Assembly: GCA_039990395.1 (NCBI GenBank)
Contig: JBDXFZ010000146.1
Coordinates: 1 to 64,000 of the forward strand
Direction of reading: 5' to 3'
DNA from: CALINF01 sp039990395
GTDB lineage: Bacteria; Pseudomonadota; Gammaproteobacteria; Pseudomonadales; Halieaceae
Length of the DNA stretch: 64,000 nucleotides
Part shown: piece after piece, positions 25,935 to 35,540 of the stretch
Numbering within the stretch: position 1 is the stretch's first letter
How the letters are laid out: each line of letters opens with the position of its first letter
Program-made: the position numbers and the translations under genes
The notes under the pieces: model-generated
What the model was told of the DNA's origin: nothing
The model's input: only the letters and a program-made list of their open reading frames with translations
Databases searched by the model: none

Positions 25935-27251
25935 CTATCCTGGCTGATTGATGCGTTGTTGCCACTGTTGCGCGCGGCTGAGAATATCATGCTCATCGAG
26001 TCGCAGCAGCTTACGCTGGGCCATTATGGGTACGCCGTCGATCCAGCTGTGGCTCACTTGGCTGCCATTACAGGCGTAGACAAGCTGTGAGACTGGATTG
26101 TACAGGGGCTGTGTTTCCGGCCCAGTGAGATCAACTGCAATCATGTCCGCTCGTTTGCCCGGTTCGAGGCTGCCGACCCGGTCATCAATACCCAGCGCAC
26201 GAGCCCCGCCCATTGTTGCCAGATGCAGCGCCTGATGAGCGGGTAATGCCGTTGCATCGCCGGTGGTTAGCTTGGCGAGCAGGGCAGCTGTCTTCATCTC
26301 CTCAAAGAGGTTGAGGCCATTGTTGCTCGCAGCGCTGTCGGTGCCCAGTGCTACATTAACGCCAGCATCGAGGAGTTTGGCTACTGGGCAGGCACCGGAA
26401 GCGAGTTTCAGATTGGATTGTGGACAGTGCACTACATGAGCGCCGGTTTTAGCCAGCAGGGCAATATCCTGATCGCCTAGGTCAGTCATGTGCACGCATT
26501 GACTGCGCGGCCCAATCAGTCCCAATCCGTGGAGCGTATCCAGTGGACGTTCATCATTGCTTTCCACGGCCTGCAATACCTCTCCAGCCGTTTCGTGGAG
26601 GTGTATGTGCACGGCCAGATCCAGCTCTGCTGCTAACGTGGATATTTTCTCGAGGTTATTTTGTGACACGGTGTAGGGCGCGTGGGGTCCAAACACTACG
26701 GTTATCAGCGAGCTATGTTTCAGCGTGTCGCGCAGCGCCAACCCTTTGCTAATGTACTCGTCAGCATCGCGTGCCCACACGGTGGGAAAGTCAAATATTG
26801 GAAACGTGAGCTGGCAGCGTATGCCAGCGCGCTGAGCTGCAGCCGCAGCTTCGTCGGGAAAAAAGTACATGTCGCTGAATGTGGTAATGCCGCCGCGCAA
26901 CATCTCAAGAATTGCCAGGTCCGTGCCATCGCGCACGAAGCGGGCGTCCACATGAGCACCCTCGGCAGGCCAGATATGGTTTTCCAGCCATGGCATCAGG
27001 GGTAGATCATCGGCAAAGCCTCTCAGCAAGCTCATGGCAGCATGGCCATGACTGTTGATAAGGCCTGGTAGTAGCGCGTGCCCGGGTAGCTCAATGGTCT
27101 CGTGAGCCTGTATATCGCCGCAATCTTCGCGTGGCAGTATCGCGATGATGTCGCCATTTGCAACCGCCAGGCTGTGATCGGCCAGGGCCTCCGTTGAGGG
27201 TGCCACAGGAATGATCCAGTCTGGATGAAGCAGGAGATCTACCGTTTGCAT
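25935..27251 (-). CDS. mtaD: Amidohydrolase, 5-methylthioadenosine/S-adenosylhomocysteine deaminase type
   Basis: The ATG at 27251 has AGAGGAAG upstream and gives 438 residues starting MQTVDLLLHP. Zinc-binding residues are in INSHGHAAMSLLRG, VHIHLHETAGE, VVHCPQSNLKLASG and GTDSAASNN, the TRZ/ATZ deaminase pattern. The enzyme deaminates methylthioadenosine and adenosylhomocysteine, supplying salvage of methylation by-products next to the SAM-using UbiG. First gene of the leftward operon. Confidence 0.9.
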   Translation of the reverse strand: MQTVDLLLHPDWIIPVAPSTEALADHSLAVANGDIIAILPREDCGDIQAHETIELPGHALLPGLINSHGHAAMSLLRGFADDLPLMPWLENHIWPAEGAHVDARFVRDGTDLAILEMLRGGITTFSDMYFFPDEAAAAAQRAGIRCQLTFPIFDFPTVWARDADEYISKGLALRDTLKHSSLITVVFGPHAPYTVSQNNLEKISTLAAELDLAVHIHLHETAGEVLQAVESNDERPLDTLHGLGLIGPRSQCVHMTDLGDQDIALLAKTGAHVVHCPQSNLKLASGACPVAKLLDAGVNVALGTDSAASNNGLNLFEEMKTAALLAKLTTGDATALPAHQALHLATMGGARALGIDDRVGSLEPGKRADMIAVDLTGPETQPLYNPVSQLVYACNGSQVSHSWIDGVPIMAQRKLLRLDEHDILSRAQQWQQRINQPG

Positions 27252-27573
27252 GCTGCGCTTCCTCTGCTGGCAGATACCAGCGTCGCGGTTAATAAGTGGC
27301 GAAAAAACAGTCAATATTGAGGCGATTGAATCCCCCCTTTGTGTTCGCGGGTCAGTATAACCATAATTACGCAAAAACAGGCGTTAACAGGCTGTTCAGA
27401 GGCGCAAAAATATAGCCTGAAGCCCGCATTTTCCGTATACTTAGGCGCTTGCGTAAGGGGAAGCGTGAAGGCTCGAAAATAGATGCTCGGGATACCTCAT
27501 ATCACGGGTGCGAAGTCTCAGAATTCTCGATAAAAACCACTCCCCGTTCTGGTAGTCAAGGAAACCGCTTTAC
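27252..27573. other. Divergent intergenic region between mtaD and gyrA
   Basis: 322 bases without a gene. It should hold the leftward mtaD-operon promoter and the rightward gyrA promoter. A rightward TATACT at 27436-27441 is the best -10 candidate for gyrA, but the matching -35 is poor. The 130 bases before the gyrA start would then be an untranslated leader. No other structure was recognised. Confidence 0.4.
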
Positions 27574-30207
27574 ATGGGTGAATTAGCCAAGGAAATCGTC
27601 CCGGTCAATATCGAGGACGAACTCAAACAGTCTTATCTGGATTACGCCATGAGCGTTATCGTCGGGCGCGCGTTGCCCGATGTGCGTGACGGGTTGAAGC
27701 CGGTCCATCGCCGTGTTTTGTTCGCTATGAACGAACTGAACAACGACTGGAACAAGGCCTACAAAAAATCGGCGCGGGTAGTGGGTGATGTGATCGGTAA
27801 GTATCACCCCCACGGCGACTCGGCGGTGTACGACACCATTGTGCGCATGGCGCAGCCATTTTCCCTGCGCTACATGCTCGTCGATGGTCAAGGTAACTTC
27901 GGTTCTATCGACGGTGATTCCGCGGCGGCCATGCGATACACCGAAATTCGTATGCGTAAAATCTCGCACGCGATCCTTGCCGATCTCGATAAGGAAACCG
28001 TGGATTTCGTCGAGAACTACGACGGCACAGAACTGATTCCCGAGGTGATGCCCACGCGGGTGCCCAACCTGCTCATCAATGGATCTTCTGGTATCGCGGT
28101 TGGTATGGCGACCAATATTCCGCCACACAACCTGACCGAAGTGGTCAGTGGCTGTTTGGCATTGATGAAAGACCCTGACCTCACGGTTGATGACCTGATG
28201 GAGCACATCCCGGGTCCTGATTTCCCGACAGCGGCGATCATCAATGGCCGTGCCGGCATCATCCAGGCCTATCGCACAGGTCGTGGCCGCATTTACGTGC
28301 GTGCTCGGGCAGAGGTGGTAACAGATGAGAAACGGGGTAAGGATACGATCCTTATTCACGAGTTGCCCTACCAGCTGAACAAGGCCCGGCTGATAGAGCG
28401 TATTGCTGAGCTTGTGAAAGAAAAGAAAATTGAAGGCATCACGGAATTGCGTGATGAGTCCGATAAGGACGGCATGCGCGTTGTTATAGAGCTGCGCAGA
28501 GGCGAGATCGGCGATGTCGTTCTGAATAATTTGTATGCGCAGACGCAGCTGCAGTCGGTGTTTGGCATCAACATGGTGGCATTAGTTGATGGCCAGCCCA
28601 AGATTCTCAATCTGAAAGAAATTATTGAGGCGTTTATTCGTCATCGGCGCGAAGTAGTCACACGCCGTACTGTCTATTTGCTGCGCAAAGCAAGAGAGCG
28701 AGGCCATATCCTCGAGGGATTGGCAATTGCACTGGCGAATATTGACCCGGTTATTGAATTGATCAAGGCATCTCCAAGCTCTGCTGAGGCTCGGGAAAAG
28801 CTTATTGCCAAGCCCTGGCTGCCAGGCGACGTAATCGGCATGCTCGAGCGCGCGGGTGCGGATGCCTGTCGCCCCGAGGAGTTACCTCAACAATATGGTC
28901 TGCACGATGGTCAGTACCATCTGTCGCCTGCTCAGGCGCAGGCGATCCTCGAATTACGTCTGCACCGACTGACAGGCCTTGAGCACGAGAAATTGCTTAA
29001 TGAATTTCAGGAAAAACTGGTAGAGATAGCAGACTTTCTCGAAATTCTGTCGGACGCCGATCGTTTAAAGCATGTGATTCGTGAAGAACTCGAGGAGATT
29101 GTTGCCGAATATGGTGATGAGCGACGCACAGAAATTACGGCGTCCCAGCATGATCTCACGGTTGAGGACTTGATCACTGAGGAAGATCGTGTGGTCACGA
29201 TTTCTCACGGCGGCTATGCCAAAACACAGCCCTTGTCAGACTATCAGGCGCAGCGCAGAGGCGGCATGGGCAAATCGGCTACTGCGGTCAAGGATGAAGA
29301 TTTCGTTGAGCACCTGCTGATTGCCAGCACCCACGCCACGATACTGTGCTTCTCCAACATGGGTAAAGTCTACTGGCTCAAGGTGTATCAAATCCCATTG
29401 GCAGGTAGAAACTCACGTGGCAGACCCATGGTCAACCTATTGCCGCTGGAAGAGGGCGAGCGTGTAACGTCAATCTTGCCGGTGGAAGAGTACAAGGAAG
29501 GGCATTACATCTTCATGGCGACAGCCAATGGCACCGTTAAAAAGACTGCACTCACTGATTTTGCGCGTCAGCGTAGCGTGGGTTTGCGTGCATTGGTGCT
29601 GGACGAAGACGATGTGCTTTTAGGCACTGCAATCACGGATGGAACCTGCGACGTGATGCTGTTTTCTAGCGAAGGTAAGTCTGTACGATTTAGTGAGAAT
29701 GATGTTCGTCCAATGGGCAGAACGGCGCGCGGTGTTCGGGGTATCAACCTGGGGACTGGGCATTCAATGATCTCTCTTATCATTCCGGCGGATACGGGTC
29801 GCGTATTGACGGTCAGCGAAAATGGATATGGCAAGCGCACAGAGTTACAGGAATTCCCAACCAAAGGGCGCGGGGGCAAGGGTGTGATAGCCATGTCTAC
29901 CAGTGAGCGTAATGGCAAGCTTGTAGGTGCAGTACAGGTGTTTACAGGCGACCAGCTCATGTTGATATCCAATCAAGGCACGCTTGTGCGAACACGCGCC
30001 GACGAAGTGTCTCTCGTTGGAAGAAATACTCAGGGCGTGAGGGTTATCCGCACGAAGGCAGAAGAGTTACTTGTGAGTGTTGAGCGTATTCAAGAGCCCG
30101 AGGACGAGCCTGTTTTTGAGGACGACAACGAAGAGGGTGCGGCAAGCACCAGTGAGGTTGCTGCCCAGGAAAAAACTGTTGACGATAGCGACGATTCTGA
30201 AGGCTAG
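27574..30207 (+). CDS. gyrA: DNA gyrase subunit A
   Basis: The 877-residue catalytic subunit of gyrase, introducing negative supercoils with GyrB. The active-site tyrosine is Tyr122 in AAAMRYTEIRM. The quinolone-resistance region is wild type by E. coli numbering (Ser83 and Asp87 in HGDSAVYD). The GyrA box QRRGGMG, needed for DNA wrapping, opens the six-bladed C-terminal beta-pinwheel, followed by an acidic tail. It heads the block gyrA-serC-pheA-tyrA-aroA-cmk-rpsA. Confidence 0.98.
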   Translation: MGELAKEIVPVNIEDELKQSYLDYAMSVIVGRALPDVRDGLKPVHRRVLFAMNELNNDWNKAYKKSARVVGDVIGKYHPHGDSAVYDTIVRMAQPFSLRYMLVDGQGNFGSIDGDSAAAMRYTEIRMRKISHAILADLDKETVDFVENYDGTELIPEVMPTRVPNLLINGSSGIAVGMATNIPPHNLTEVVSGCLALMKDPDLTVDDLMEHIPGPDFPTAAIINGRAGIIQAYRTGRGRIYVRARAEVVTDEKRGKDTILIHELPYQLNKARLIERIAELVKEKKIEGITELRDESDKDGMRVVIELRRGEIGDVVLNNLYAQTQLQSVFGINMVALVDGQPKILNLKEIIEAFIRHRREVVTRRTVYLLRKARERGHILEGLAIALANIDPVIELIKASPSSAEAREKLIAKPWLPGDVIGMLERAGADACRPEELPQQYGLHDGQYHLSPAQAQAILELRLHRLTGLEHEKLLNEFQEKLVEIADFLEILSDADRLKHVIREELEEIVAEYGDERRTEITASQHDLTVEDLITEEDRVVTISHGGYAKTQPLSDYQAQRRGGMGKSATAVKDEDFVEHLLIASTHATILCFSNMGKVYWLKVYQIPLAGRNSRGRPMVNLLPLEEGERVTSILPVEEYKEGHYIFMATANGTVKKTALTDFARQRSVGLRALVLDEDDVLLGTAITDGTCDVMLFSSEGKSVRFSENDVRPMGRTARGVRGINLGTGHSMISLIIPADTGRVLTVSENGYGKRTELQEFPTKGRGGKGVIAMSTSERNGKLVGAVQVFTGDQLMLISNQGTLVRTRADEVSLVGRNTQGVRVIRTKAEELLVSVERIQEPEDEPVFEDDNEEGAASTSEVAAQEKTVDDSDDSEG

Positions 30208-30252
30208 ACGCCATCACGGCATACCCTGTGTTACAAATGAAGGAAGAAACGC

Positions 30253-31332
30253 ATGACGCGTAGTTTCAATTTTTGCGCTGGCCCGGCAGCATTGCCAGAG
30301 CGTGTACTGGAAATCGCACGTGATGACATGCTTGATTGGCATGGCACGGGCTTATCGCTGATGGAGATGAGCCATCGTAGTCCCGAGGTAGTGGGAGTGG
30401 CGCAGGCTGCTGAACAGTCTTTGCGCCGTTTGCTGTCTATTTCTGATGACTATGCGGTGTTGTTCATGCAAGGCGGTGCCAGTACTCAGTTCGCGAGTGT
30501 GCCATTGAATCTGGCGGCAGACCGTGGTGCTGTGGAGTATGTTAATACCGGGCAGTGGTCGAAGAAGGCGATAGCGGAAGCGCGTCGTTACGCCGATGTC
30601 AACGTTGTGGCCTCCTCGGAGGAGTCCAATTTTAGTAAGATTCCCGCGCTCGGTGACTGGAATGTTCGCGCAGGCTCGCACTATCTGCATTACACACCTA
30701 ATGAAACGATCGGTGGCGTCGAGTTTTTCTGGGCGCCAGAAGTAGGTATGCCATTGGTTGCGGATATGTCCTCTACCATACTGTCGCGGCCAATCAACGT
30801 CAGTGACTTCGGTGTGATTTATGCCGGCGCGCAGAAAAATATTGGCCCGGCTGGGCTGACGCTGGTTATTGTGCGCAGGGACCTTCTTGGCAGGGCATCT
30901 GATCTTTGTCCGGCCATGCTTAACTGGCAGGTCGCCGACGAAAATGAGTCTATGTACAACACTCCGCCAACCTTTGCGCTCTATCTTGCGGGATTGGTGT
31001 TTGCGTGGCTGGAAGAGCAGGGCGGCCTATCTGCCATGGAAGAAATCAACCGCCGCAAAGCTGAAAAGCTCTACGCTGCTATCGATGACAGTGACTTCTA
31101 CGCCAACCCGGTTGAGGTTCAAAGTCGCTCACTGATGAATGTTCCGTTCACGCTAGCGGATGCTGAGTTGGACAAAACGTTTCTGCAACAGGCGGAGTTG
31201 TCAGGTCTTCTCAATTTAAAAGGGCATCGGTCGGTAGGCGGAATGCGCGCCAGCATCTACAACGCCGTCAGCGAAGACGCGGTGGATGCCTTGATCAGCT
31301 TTATGCGCGATTTTGAAGCGAGCAACGGATAA
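30253..31332 (+). CDS. serC: Phosphoserine aminotransferase SerC
   Basis: A 359-residue PLP enzyme converting 3-phosphohydroxypyruvate to phosphoserine, and acting in pyridoxal phosphate synthesis. It opens with FNFCAGPAALPERVLE; the PLP lysine lies in YAGAQKNIGPAGLT, and HRSVGGMRASIYNA ends the fold. It begins 45 bases after gyrA with AAGGAAG as ribosome binding site and runs straight into pheA, 15 bases downstream. Confidence 0.97.
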   Translation: MTRSFNFCAGPAALPERVLEIARDDMLDWHGTGLSLMEMSHRSPEVVGVAQAAEQSLRRLLSISDDYAVLFMQGGASTQFASVPLNLAADRGAVEYVNTGQWSKKAIAEARRYADVNVVASSEESNFSKIPALGDWNVRAGSHYLHYTPNETIGGVEFFWAPEVGMPLVADMSSTILSRPINVSDFGVIYAGAQKNIGPAGLTLVIVRRDLLGRASDLCPAMLNWQVADENESMYNTPPTFALYLAGLVFAWLEEQGGLSAMEEINRRKAEKLYAAIDDSDFYANPVEVQSRSLMNVPFTLADAELDKTFLQQAELSGLLNLKGHRSVGGMRASIYNAVSEDAVDALISFMRDFEASNG

Positions 31333-31347
31333 TAAGGCTGCTGATGC

Positions 31348-32466
31348 ATGACTGACGAGCGGGATCTAGATCAGGTCAGAAAAGATATTGACCTCATTGA
31401 TAGAGAAATTCAGGCCTTACTGAGTCGTCGTGCCAAGTGCGCGCAGCGCGTGGCGGATATCAAGCTGGCAGAGGTATTGGTTGCCCGAGAGCGCGGTGAG
31501 CAGGCCGCTGAAGTTGTGTATTATCGCCCCGAGCGCGAAGCGCAAGTGCTTAGCGGTATTATCGAGCGCAATCCCGGTCCACTTGCGGGTGAAACAGTTG
31601 CCCACATTTTCCGTGAGATCATGTCAGCTTGCCTGGCATTAGAAAAGCCGCTGCAAGTGGCATACTTGGGTCCTGAAGGAACCTTTACGCAAGCGGCGGC
31701 GATCAAGCACTTCGGTCATGCAGCTGTCTGTGAGCCACAATCTACCATCGCCAATGTGTTCGCTCAGGTTGAGTCAGGTGACTGCAACTACGGCGTCGTG
31801 CCGGTAGAGAACTCTACCGAGGGAATGGTGAGCCATACTCTGGATAACTTCATGGACTCATCACTGAAGATTTCTGGTGAGGTGGAAATGCGAATATCGC
31901 ATCACCTTCTCGTACCTGAAGGTGTCTCGGCTGATTCCATCACACGAATTTGTGCGCATCAGCAAGCGCTGGCGCAATGTCGCAATTGGTTGGATACCCA
32001 CTGGCCGCACGTTGAGCGCCAGGCGGTCAGCAGTAACGGCGAGGCTGCGCGCATGGCGTCTCAAATGCCGGGGGTGGCAGCAGTTGCTGGCGATATGGCG
32101 GCAGACCAGTATCACCTCGAGAAACTCGCTGAGCACATAGAAGATTATGCCGACAACACAACGCGCTTTTTGATCGTAGGCCGCGAAGAGGTGCCACCTA
32201 GCGGGCGCGATAAAACGTCGATTATTGTTTCAAGCCGCAACAAGCCTGGCGCATTGTTTAACTTGCTGGAGCCCTTCCGTAAGGCCGGAGTCAGCCTTAC
32301 GCGCATTGATACCCGGCCCTCACGCACTGAAAAATGGGCTTACGTATTCTTTATTGAGTTCGAGGGTCATATGCACGATGAAAACGTCGCTGCAATTGTG
32401 AATGAGTTGGAAGAGCAGTCTATTCTATCCAAGCCGCTGGGTTCCTATCCCCGAGCTGTTCTGTAA
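31348..32466 (+). CDS. pheA: Bifunctional chorismate mutase/prephenate dehydratase
   Basis: A 372-residue P-protein making phenylpyruvate. The AroQ chorismate mutase helix bundle is at residues 1-90 (VRKDIDLIDREIQALLSRR split, with Arg and Lys catalytic residues). The prephenate dehydratase domain (about 95-275) has GPEGTFTQAAA and PVENSTEGMVSHTLD. The C-terminal ACT domain has KPGALFNLL and IDTRPSRTEKW, the phenylalanine-sensing motifs, so feedback inhibition by Phe is expected. The Pseudomonas neighbour hisC is not present between pheA and tyrA. Confidence 0.96.
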   Translation: MTDERDLDQVRKDIDLIDREIQALLSRRAKCAQRVADIKLAEVLVARERGEQAAEVVYYRPEREAQVLSGIIERNPGPLAGETVAHIFREIMSACLALEKPLQVAYLGPEGTFTQAAAIKHFGHAAVCEPQSTIANVFAQVESGDCNYGVVPVENSTEGMVSHTLDNFMDSSLKISGEVEMRISHHLLVPEGVSADSITRICAHQQALAQCRNWLDTHWPHVERQAVSSNGEAARMASQMPGVAAVAGDMAADQYHLEKLAEHIEDYADNTTRFLIVGREEVPPSGRDKTSIIVSSRNKPGALFNLLEPFRKAGVSLTRIDTRPSRTEKWAYVFFIEFEGHMHDENVAAIVNELEEQSILSKPLGSYPRAVL

Positions 32467-32474
32467 AGCATCTG

Positions 32475-33374
32475 ATGCAGTTGCCTTCTTCAACGGTAGT
32501 GATTGCCGGTCTCGGTCTCATTGGAGGCTCCTTGGCTAAAGCGCTGCGCAGCTCGGGCTTTTGCGATGAGCTGGTGGGTTATGGCCACAGAGAGGGCTCG
32601 CTGCGCAGAGGTGTGGAGCTCGGCGTAATAGACAGTTTCACGCTAGATCTTGCTGAGGCGATAGATCGAGCCGATATTTTCGTGATTGCCACTCCTACGC
32701 TTGTTGCCGCAGAGCTGGTAACCAGTCTTATTGGGCTGATCGGTGATCGCGACGATGGTCCGGTCATTACTGATGCGGCGAGCGTGAAGGGTACTCTGCA
32801 GCGCGCCGCCAATGCCGCAGGCGGTTATTCTCGTCTGGTTCTGGGGCATCCGATCGCGGGGTCAGAGCGCAGTGGTGTCGACGCCGCGAACGCCGATCTA
32901 TACGTTGATCATCGCGTCATTCTCACACCACAGCCGGATAATGATGCAGAAGCGGTCGCCTTGGTGCGTGCCATGTGGACGGCCACCGGTGCAGAAGTGG
33001 TCGACATGTCTGTGGCAGATCACGACGCGGTGCTTGCTGCGACCAGTCATCTGCCTCATGTCCTCGCCTATGCTCTAGTGGACGCTCTGGCGCTGTCTGA
33101 TGCCAGCGACGAAATTTTTCGATTCGCTGCGGGAGGCTTTCGCGATTTCACTCGGATTGCCTCCAGTGATCCTGTGATGTGGCGAGACATCGCATTGGCA
33201 AACAGAGAGGCTTTGCTCGGCGCTATTGATGAGTTTAGCGAGCATCTGGTGCTGCTAAGAAGTGCTATCGATGTAGGTGACAGCGAGCGCTTGCACGAAA
33301 TATTTACGCGCGCCAAACAGGCGCGAGATGGCTTTGCCGATCAGCTGGCAAAGCGTTCAGAAACGGACGCCTGA
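32475..33374 (+). CDS. tyrA: Prephenate/arogenate dehydrogenase
   Basis: A 299-residue NAD(P)-dependent dehydrogenase for tyrosine synthesis. The Rossmann motif is VIAGLGLIGGSLAKAL; HPIAGSERSGVDAA and TSHLPHVLAYALV are the prephenate-binding segments. No chorismate mutase or ACT domain is attached. It starts eight bases after pheA. In pseudomonads this domain is fused to AroA; here the stop codon at 33372-33374 separates it from aroA, which is in a different frame. Confidence 0.95.
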   Translation: MQLPSSTVVIAGLGLIGGSLAKALRSSGFCDELVGYGHREGSLRRGVELGVIDSFTLDLAEAIDRADIFVIATPTLVAAELVTSLIGLIGDRDDGPVITDAASVKGTLQRAANAAGGYSRLVLGHPIAGSERSGVDAANADLYVDHRVILTPQPDNDAEAVALVRAMWTATGAEVVDMSVADHDAVLAATSHLPHVLAYALVDALALSDASDEIFRFAAGGFRDFTRIASSDPVMWRDIALANREALLGAIDEFSEHLVLLRSAIDVGDSERLHEIFTRAKQARDGFADQLAKRSETDA

Positions 33375-33384
33375 GAGACAGATT

Positions 33385-34689
33385 ATGGAATACCGAATAC
33401 TGCCCGGTGGCATGTTCAATGGTGAAACACGAGTACCCGGTGACAAGTCAATATCTCACCGCTCCATCATGCTGGGCGCCTTAGCTGATGGCGCTACCGA
33501 GGTTACCGGTTTTCTCGAAGGCCAGGATGCGCTGGCAACTGTGGCCGCTTTTCGCGCAATGGGTGTAAACATCGAGGGCCCAAAAGAGGGGCGCGTGGTC
33601 ATTCAGGGTGTTGGCCTGCACGGTTTGAAAGTGCCTGCAGCGCCGCTTGATTTGGGAAATTCCGGAACCAGTATCCGCCTGCTTAGTGGTCTATTGGCGG
33701 GACAGCCCTTCGACAGCGAGATGACCGGTGATGCCTCACTTTGTAAGCGCCCCATGGGGCGAGTGACTGAGCCTTTGGCGCTGATGGGGGCGAGTATTGA
33801 CGCGAATGAAGGAGGCAGGCCGCCTCTTCGAGTGAGCGGTGGAGCGCAGCTTAAGGGGATACATTACGACCTGCCGATGGCTAGCGCTCAGGTAAAGTCT
33901 TGCGTTTTACTGGCTGGGCTCTACGCGCAGGGTCGAACGTCGGTCACTGAGCCTGCACCGACACGCGATCATACCGAACGTATGCTGCGTGGTTTTGGCT
34001 ATCCGGTGACGCGAGAAGGTGATGTGATTTACCTCGAGGGTGGCGGCTCGCTAACGGCGACGGATATCGACGTTCCCGCAGATATTTCCTCGGCGGCATT
34101 TTTCCTCGTAGCGGCTTCTATAGCTCCCGGCTCAGATGTGCTCCTCACCCACGTCGGAATCAATCCTACACGTATTGGTGTACTCAATATTCTTCGACTC
34201 ATGGGTGCAGATATCACACTTAAAAATGAACGCGAGATTGGCGGCGAGCCGGTTGCCGATATTCGTGTTAAATACGCGCCGCTTAGGGGCATTGAGATAC
34301 CGCCTGATCAGGTGCCATTGGCCATCGACGAGTTCCCCGTGCTCTTTATTGCCGCTGCCTGTGCACAGGGACGTACGGTGCTGCGCGGGGCAGAGGAGCT
34401 CCGTGTCAAAGAAAGTGATCGTATCGCGAGTATGGCAGAGGGGCTGACGACTCTTGGCGTACAGAATGAGGTTTTGGCCGACGGGATTGTGATCGAGGGC
34501 GGAGCATTGGGTGGTGGTGTGATCAACACGTTTCACGACCATCGAATTGCGATGGCGTTTGCCGTTTCAGCTTTGCGCTGTGAACACGAACTGCAGATCC
34601 TGGACTGCGATCATGTTGAAACGTCCTTCCCGGGCTTCGACACAGTCGCCCGGAGCATGGGGCTACACATATCTACCCGGGAGAGTTAG
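33385..34689 (+). CDS. aroA: 5-enolpyruvylshikimate-3-phosphate synthase
   Basis: The sixth step of the shikimate pathway, transferring enolpyruvate to shikimate 3-phosphate. The ATG at 33385 gives 434 residues starting MEYRILPGGM; the 36 upstream codons overlap tyrA and look unrelated. Substrate-binding motifs are VPGDKSISHR (Lys21), LGNSGTSIRLLSG, and the C-terminal LRVKESDR and DHRIAMAFAVSAL. An Ala where some enzymes have Gly in the LGNSGT loop is not seen, so it belongs to the LGNSGTS class. It runs into cmk two bases downstream. Confidence 0.96.
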   Translation: MEYRILPGGMFNGETRVPGDKSISHRSIMLGALADGATEVTGFLEGQDALATVAAFRAMGVNIEGPKEGRVVIQGVGLHGLKVPAAPLDLGNSGTSIRLLSGLLAGQPFDSEMTGDASLCKRPMGRVTEPLALMGASIDANEGGRPPLRVSGGAQLKGIHYDLPMASAQVKSCVLLAGLYAQGRTSVTEPAPTRDHTERMLRGFGYPVTREGDVIYLEGGGSLTATDIDVPADISSAAFFLVAASIAPGSDVLLTHVGINPTRIGVLNILRLMGADITLKNEREIGGEPVADIRVKYAPLRGIEIPPDQVPLAIDEFPVLFIAAACAQGRTVLRGAEELRVKESDRIASMAEGLTTLGVQNEVLADGIVIEGGALGGGVINTFHDHRIAMAFAVSALRCEHELQILDCDHVETSFPGFDTVARSMGLHISTRES

Positions 34690-34691
34690 CC

Positions 34692-35372
34692 GTGCCTGGC
34701 GCTCCTGTCATTACTATTGACGGGCCCAGCGGAGCGGGCAAGGGCACTATTGCCCATCAGTTGGCTGATACACTGGGTTGGCACTTTCTCGATAGTGGTG
34801 CGCTGTATCGAGTAACCGGGCAAGCTTGTCTAATCGAGGGGGTGAGTTGGAAGGATCATGCGGGCGTTACGGATATCGCCCGCTCGCTTGAGGTGACCTT
34901 CACTGCCGCAGACAGTGGAGAGGTGCTGGTGGCCTATAAGGGGCAGGATGTAAGTCGGGCGATTCGTACCGAGGAAGGCGGACGTGGCGCGTCTACAGTG
35001 GCGGCGATTCCGGCAGTACGTACTGCTTTATTGGAGCGTCAGCGGGAATTCGCCAAACCGCCAGGTCTGGTGGCGGATGGTCGCGATATGGGTACGGTGG
35101 TTTTCCCGGGTGCGCAGCTCAAAATATTCCTCACCGCCAGCGCCTCTGAGCGGGCCGAGCGACGCTATAAGCAGTTGATCGAAAAGGGTGAAAGTGTTAG
35201 TCTCCCGCGCCTTCTGGAGGACATCCAAGAGCGAGACGCACGCGACAGTCAGCGAAGCGTTTCTCCTTTGATCCCAGCAGAAGACGCCATCGTGGTAGAC
35301 AGCTCCGGTGTTCCTATCGAGCAAGTATTCGCTAGGGTCATGGGTTACGTCGCAGAAAAGGGTCTGAAATAG
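34692..35372 (+). CDS. cmk: Cytidylate kinase
   Basis: A 226-residue CMP/dCMP kinase for pyrimidine nucleotide supply. It starts with GTG at 34692, two bases after aroA. The P-loop is TIDGPSGAGKGT, and the NMP-binding insert holds the VADGRDMGTVVFP segment. The LID contains DIQERDARDSQR. The order aroA-cmk-rpsA is conserved in many gammaproteobacteria. Confidence 0.97.
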   Translation: MPGAPVITIDGPSGAGKGTIAHQLADTLGWHFLDSGALYRVTGQACLIEGVSWKDHAGVTDIARSLEVTFTAADSGEVLVAYKGQDVSRAIRTEEGGRGASTVAAIPAVRTALLERQREFAKPPGLVADGRDMGTVVFPGAQLKIFLTASASERAERRYKQLIEKGESVSLPRLLEDIQERDARDSQRSVSPLIPAEDAIVVDSSGVPIEQVFARVMGYVAEKGLK

Positions 35373-35420
35373 CCTGAAAATTAGGCTAAATTCGCCCAAT
35401 GTCGCCAAAATGGTTTGTTT

Positions 35421-35470
35421 CCGCTCAAGCAGTCTATTCCAGATTTTGCTGCTTGAGGCGGGTATTTTTA
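35421..35470 (+). terminator. Hairpin and T-tract between cmk and rpsA
   Basis: The arms 35421-35432 and 35449-35461 pair over about 12 bases with one bulge (TCAAGCAG with CTGCTTGA at the core) and are followed by GTATTTTTA. This looks like an intrinsic terminator or attenuator ending the aroA-cmk transcript before the rpsA promoter region. Confidence 0.6.
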
Positions 35471-35500
35471 TAGGATCCGTTCCAACTGGAGGGGCGGCTA

Positions 35501-35513
35501 GGCGCGATGCGCC
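35501..35513 (+). promoter_or_regulatory. Small hairpin in the rpsA leader
   Basis: A perfect five-base stem GGCGC/GCGCC with loop GAT lies 28 bases before the rpsA start. rpsA leaders in gammaproteobacteria fold into hairpins bound by S1 itself for autoregulation, so this may be part of such a structure. The full fold was not worked out. Confidence 0.3.
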
Positions 35514-35540
35514 GAAAACTTTATTAACAGGTAATGTGTA

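Noticed and set aside
27583..28359. 258-codon frame antisense to gyrA
   Set aside because: It mirrors the strongly biased codon use of gyrA and has no protein-like composition.
33277..33384. Upstream extension of aroA into tyrA as evidence of a fused TyrA-AroA protein
   Set aside because: The extension is in a different frame from tyrA, has no family similarity, and the normal AroA start is at 33385.
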